Source of the DNA: Tissierellia bacterium
GTDB lineage: Bacteria > Bacillota_A > Clostridia > Tissierellales > Peptoniphilaceae
Direction: 5' to 3'
Assembly: GCA_030537695.1 (NCBI GenBank)
Contig: JAUNVJ010000028.1
Span: 1-9,356 of the forward strand
Length of the DNA: 9,356 bases
Below the pieces are notes generated by a model. It saw only the letters and a program-made list of their open reading frames with translations, ran no database searches and was not told the DNA's origin. Positions 6,935-9,356 of the stretch are shown in pieces. Positions within the stretch are counted from its first letter, which is position 1; the number at the start of each line of letters is the position of its first letter. The translations under genes were made by a program, and so were the position numbers.

Positions 6935-8170
6935 ATGTTATTTGAAAAAGTGGACGGTCTACTTAATATCAATATCGAACCGACCATGACTTTAGCTTTT
7001 GCTGCATTGTTGTTGGTTCTTGGGTATTTTGTGAAAGACAAAATCAAAGTATTGGATAAATATTGTATACCTGCACCTGTTGTAGGCGGATTTATTTTTA
7101 TGTTTATTACTTGGATCGGCTATATCACCGATAGTTTTACCGTCAATTTTGAGAACTTATTTCAAGATTATTTTATGTTGGCATTTTTCACCACAGTAGG
7201 TTTAGGAGCCAGTATTAAATTACTGAAAAAAGGTGGTTTTCTTCTCATCATCTATTGGTTGATTTGTGGCGTGATCTCCATATTCCAAAACAGTATTGGC
7301 ATTTTGATTTCAAAAATTACCGGTTTGGAACCGGCCTATGCACTACTCTCCAGTTCAATTTCCATGATCGGTGGACATGGAGCTGCTCTGTCCTATGGAG
7401 GAAGTTTTGTGGACATGGGCTATCCCAATGGCCAATTGGTGGGAGCTGCAGCAGCGACCTTCGGTTTGATTTCTGCTGTTCTCATTGGAGGTCCATTAGG
7501 ACGACGGCTGGTGACCAAATATGATTTAAAACCGACAGAAGATGAAGAGTTAGATACAGAGGCTATGGCGATCAATGTTGCATCAGAATATGGATTGACG
7601 ACTTTGGATATCATTAAAAATGTAACGGCTATTTTAGTCTGCATGGCATTAGGTGTGGTAATTGCCGGTAGGGTCAGTGTATTGATTGGTATGTCATTTC
7701 CCACTTATGTTGGCGCGATGTTTGTTGCCGTTATTGTAAGAAATGTAAATGAGAAATTCAATATGTATCATTTTGACTTTCCACTGGTCGATGGGATAGG
7801 AACGGTAATGTTAAATCTCTATCTCTCCCTTGCTTTAATGACCTTAAAATTATGGGAACTTTCCGGATTAATCGGCGGTGTCTTATTGGTTGTATTGTCT
7901 CAAGTGATCTTCCTATCTTTGGTGGCATATTTTATCGTCTTTCGTATTCTTGGAAAGAATTATGATGCCGCAGTTATGTGTGCCGGTCTTTGTGGCCACG
8001 CATTGGGAGCGACTCCATCCGCCATTGTAAATATGACGGCAATCAACGAAAAATATGGAATGTCCCGTAAAGCCATGATGATTGTTCCAATCGTCGGCGC
8101 CTTCCTGGTAGATGTTATCTATCAACCGACGGTATTGACATTTATCAAGATTTTTGTAAAACCATTATAA
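6935..8170 (+). CDS. gltS: Sodium/glutamate symporter, GltS family
   Basis: A 411-residue inner-membrane carrier of the ESS/GltS family (about 400 residues is typical), which couples glutamate movement to sodium. The protein is almost entirely hydrophobic segments in two inverted halves joined by a charged cytoplasmic loop (about 188-225, rich in E and D at 199-210). Each half carries the family's glycine-rich re-entrant motif: G-G-H-G-A-A-L-S-Y-G (146-155) and G-H-A-L-G-A-T-P-S-A-I-V-N-M (354-367). The ATG has AAGGAGG (6921-6927) seven bases upstream. It has its own promoter and terminator. Placed after hutI, it could take up glutamate as a second substrate or handle glutamate released by histidine degradation; the direction cannot be told from sequence. 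Confidence 0.94.
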   Translation: MLFEKVDGLLNINIEPTMTLAFAALLLVLGYFVKDKIKVLDKYCIPAPVVGGFIFMFITWIGYITDSFTVNFENLFQDYFMLAFFTTVGLGASIKLLKKGGFLLIIYWLICGVISIFQNSIGILISKITGLEPAYALLSSSISMIGGHGAALSYGGSFVDMGYPNGQLVGAAAATFGLISAVLIGGPLGRRLVTKYDLKPTEDEELDTEAMAINVASEYGLTTLDIIKNVTAILVCMALGVVIAGRVSVLIGMSFPTYVGAMFVAVIVRNVNEKFNMYHFDFPLVDGIGTVMLNLYLSLALMTLKLWELSGLIGGVLLVVLSQVIFLSLVAYFIVFRILGKNYDAAVMCAGLCGHALGATPSAIVNMTAINEKYGMSRKAMMIVPIVGAFLVDVIYQPTVLTFIKIFVKPL

Positions 8171-8180
8171 TTAAAACTTT

Positions 8181-8220
8181 AAAAAGAAAGAGCAAGTGGA
8201 TCCACTTGTTCTTTCTTTTT
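8181..8220. terminator. Palindromic terminator after gltS
   Basis: A 40-nt near-perfect palindrome centred at 8200/8201 whose arms pair along their full length apart from one G-U pair, with a GATC loop. On the plus strand it ends in five T at 8216-8220, with one further T at 8221. It starts 11 bases after the gltS stop. The mirrored A/T tails would also stop transcription coming from the right. Confidence 0.85.
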
Positions 8221-8250
8221 TGGCAGATAAAAGTTAAGAAAAATAAAAAA

Positions 8251-8277
8251 TTGACGATATGTAACTATTACTATAAA
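8251..8277 (+). promoter_or_regulatory. Weak upstream promoter candidate for the last gene
   Basis: TTGACG (8251-8256) and TATAAA (8272-8277) are spaced by only 15 bases, shorter than usual. If used, the leader of the permease gene would be about 260 nt and would include the hairpin at 8353-8404. Confidence 0.3.
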
Positions 8278-8352
8278 ACTATATCTTTATTTTAGGTCAC
8301 CGAAAAAAACATTTTATATTGCAGGTATTTGTTAAAACATGCTTCAAACTAA

Positions 8353-8404
8353 GGATAAATTCGAAGATTTCAACTAATTACTTTATCGCATTAACGAATT
8401 ATCC
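8353..8404 (+). repeat. Imperfect inverted repeat in the permease leader
   Basis: Arms 8353-8363 (GGATAAATTCG) and 8395-8404 pair over 10 bp with one bulged A, enclosing 31 nt. An 8-bp palindrome GATTAATC follows at 8413-8420. There is no T run after the stem, so it is not a terminator. It matches no riboswitch I recognise. Confidence 0.35.
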
Positions 8405-8480
8405 ATCGATGAGATTAATCAATAAGGTTCAATATAATTACAACTCGACATTTTACCAAATTAAAAATAGTATTTTTTTA

Positions 8481-8509
8481 TTGACAATTGTATATGTCTA
8501 TGGGAAAAT
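8481..8509 (+). promoter_or_regulatory. Candidate proximal promoter of the permease gene
   Basis: A perfect TTGACA (8481-8486) is followed after 17 bases by GAAAAT (8504-8509), which matches four of six -10 positions. The predicted start would be near 8516, leaving a leader of about 30 nt before the ATG. Confidence 0.5.
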
Positions 8510-8545
8510 CAAGGTAGAAAACTTTTTCAAAAGGAGGAAAACAAA

Positions 8546-9356
8546 ATGTTACTAACCAACTCAGTTGTAGTCTCAGTTATTGTACTTTGTGCACTTTGTA
8601 TGTTGAAGCTCAATGTTCTTCTATCCTTAATTATAGCTGCTATTGTCGGGGGTGCGTTTTCCGGCATGCCGTTATTCACTTTGGAAGAAGGTGCATTTGG
8701 CGTATCACTGTTGACTAAATTACCCTTTTTAGCAACAGAAGGTGAGGCAATCATTCCAACTTTTATCGGTGGAATGGGATCTATGGCGGAAACAGCACTA
8801 TCTTACATATTAATCGGTTTTTTCGCCTATGCCATTGGGAAATCTGGACTAGTTACCATTTTAGCTCAAAAAATCTCAAAAGGCGTCAGCAATAAGCGAG
8901 TGATGTTTGTATTTATCATTGCATTTGTAGCTTGTTTTTCCCAAAACCTCTTACCGGTACATATTGCTTTTATTCCAATCTTAATCCCTCCCCTATTGGG
9001 ATTGATGAACCGTCTTAAAATCGATCGTCGTGCAGTAGCATGTGCTTTAACCTTTGGATTAAAAGCACCCTATGTGACGATTCCCGCCGGTTTCGGTTTG
9101 ATCTTCCACCGTCTAATAGCTACCAATATGACGGAAAACGGAATGGCCGTTACAGTGAGTGATACGGGAAGAGTAATGTGGATTGGTGGATTGTCCATGT
9201 TAATCGGCTTGATCTTTTGCGTCCTTGTCCTATATCGCAAACCGAGAGAATATCAAGATATCGTCATTGAAGGAATGCCTTCCTTAGAAGAAAATGTGGA
9301 GATGACCGGTCGTGCTTGGGGAGCTTTAATTTCCGCATTGATTATGCTCATCGTTC
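8546..9356 (+). CDS. YuiF/NhaC-like permease, predicted amino-acid carrier (partial)
   Basis: An open frame of 270 codons that runs off the right end of the window, so the C-terminal part (perhaps 170 residues, by comparison with about 440 for the family) is missing. The ATG has AAGGAGG (8531-8537) eight bases upstream. It encodes an integral membrane protein with hydrophobic segments at roughly 5-40, 82-106, 118-155, 165-190, 208-231 and 257 onward. Diagnostic blocks are S-Q-N-L-L-P-V-H-I-A-F-I-P (132-144), L-K-I-D-R-R-A-V-A-C (157-166) and L-T-F-G-L-K-A-P-Y (168-176), which resemble B. subtilis YuiF and the Na+/H+ antiporter NhaC superfamily. Family members have been predicted to carry histidine, and the nearby hutU and hutI support that guess here. 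Sodium/proton antiport or transport of another amino acid remain possible. Confidence 0.8.
   Translation, partial: MLLTNSVVVSVIVLCALCMLKLNVLLSLIIAAIVGGAFSGMPLFTLEEGAFGVSLLTKLPFLATEGEAIIPTFIGGMGSMAETALSYILIGFFAYAIGKSGLVTILAQKISKGVSNKRVMFVFIIAFVACFSQNLLPVHIAFIPILIPPLLGLMNRLKIDRRAVACALTFGLKAPYVTIPAGFGLIFHRLIATNMTENGMAVTVSDTGRVMWIGGLSMLIGLIFCVLVLYRKPREYQDIVIEGMPSLEENVEMTGRAWGALISALIMLIV

Larger units (their letters stand above)
8221..8545 (+). other. AT-rich spacer before the last permease gene
   Basis: About 325 bases with no convincing gene. It holds two candidate promoters, an imperfect hairpin (8353-8404) and the AAGGAGG ribosome site (8531-8537). The one open frame crossing it (8319-8555) runs through the second promoter and the ribosome site of the next gene, and has a low-complexity composition, so it is not called. 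I looked for a T-box antiterminator (the GGGTGGNACC element), which is known upstream of some yuiF-type genes in Bacillales, and did not see it. Confidence 0.6.

Noticed and set aside
8221..8545. A histidine T-box riboswitch before the YuiF-like gene
   Set aside because: No GGGTGGNACC antiterminator element and no terminator hairpin are visible in the leader.
8319..8555. A 78-codon open frame on the plus strand before the permease
   Set aside because: It starts at TTG without a ribosome site, overlaps the permease start, promoter and ribosome site, and has no recognisable protein features.
1..9356. Mobile element, phage or defence island
   Set aside because: No transposase, integrase, target duplications, tRNA junction or defence motif was seen; all genes are metabolic, and codon use looks even along the window.

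Overview
This window looks like chromosomal DNA from a low-GC Bacillota (Firmicutes) bacterium. The signs are AT-rich intergenic spacers, strong AAGGAGG-type ribosome binding sites, TTGACA/TATAAT-type promoters and many Rho-independent terminators. The gene set (peptidase, histidine-degradation enzymes, glutamate symporter, predicted amino-acid permease) suggests an amino-acid-fermenting anaerobe. A relative of the Peptoniphilaceae/Tissierellia or another amino-acid-fermenting clostridial lineage is a reasonable guess, but the lineage is inference only. I see no tRNA, rRNA, CRISPR array, insertion sequence or phage gene.

Layout. (1) Positions 25-1661, plus strand: a class I/II PLP aminotransferase and a RidA-family enamine/imine deaminase, coupled through an ATGA overlap and ended by a terminator at 1669-1716. 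(2) 1816-3237, plus strand: an M17 leucyl aminopeptidase with its own promoter. (3) 3248-3276: a bidirectional terminator between the aminopeptidase and the convergent hutU. (4) 3286-5304, minus strand: urocanate hydratase in the long form of about 670 residues. (5) 5305-5477: a divergent intergenic region with a promoter for each hut gene and a 12-bp perfect palindrome between them. (6) 5478-6740, plus strand: imidazolonepropionase (hutI), then a GAAA-loop terminator. (7) 6935-8170, plus strand: a GltS-type sodium/glutamate symporter with its own promoter, then a 40-nt palindromic terminator. (8) 8221-8545: an AT-rich spacer with two candidate promoters and one imperfect hairpin. (9) 8546 to the end, plus strand: the N-terminal 270 residues of a YuiF/NhaC-like permease, cut by the window edge.

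How it fits together. HutU and HutI catalyse steps 2 and 3 of histidine degradation (urocanate to imidazolonepropionate to formiminoglutamate). The first enzyme (HutH) and the enzyme that converts formiminoglutamate to glutamate (HutG or FtcD) are not in the window. The flanking transporters suit the two ends of the pathway: a permease of a family predicted to include histidine carriers, and a glutamate symporter. The aminopeptidase would supply free amino acids, and the aminotransferase/RidA pair would process them and repair reactive enamine by-products. This metabolic reading is inference from gene families and proximity.

I found no convincing sign of a new defence, mobile or signalling system; the region reads as ordinary metabolic genome. 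The points worth a second look are regulatory (the hutU-hutI palindrome and the leaders of gltS and the last permease) and the long HutU form.
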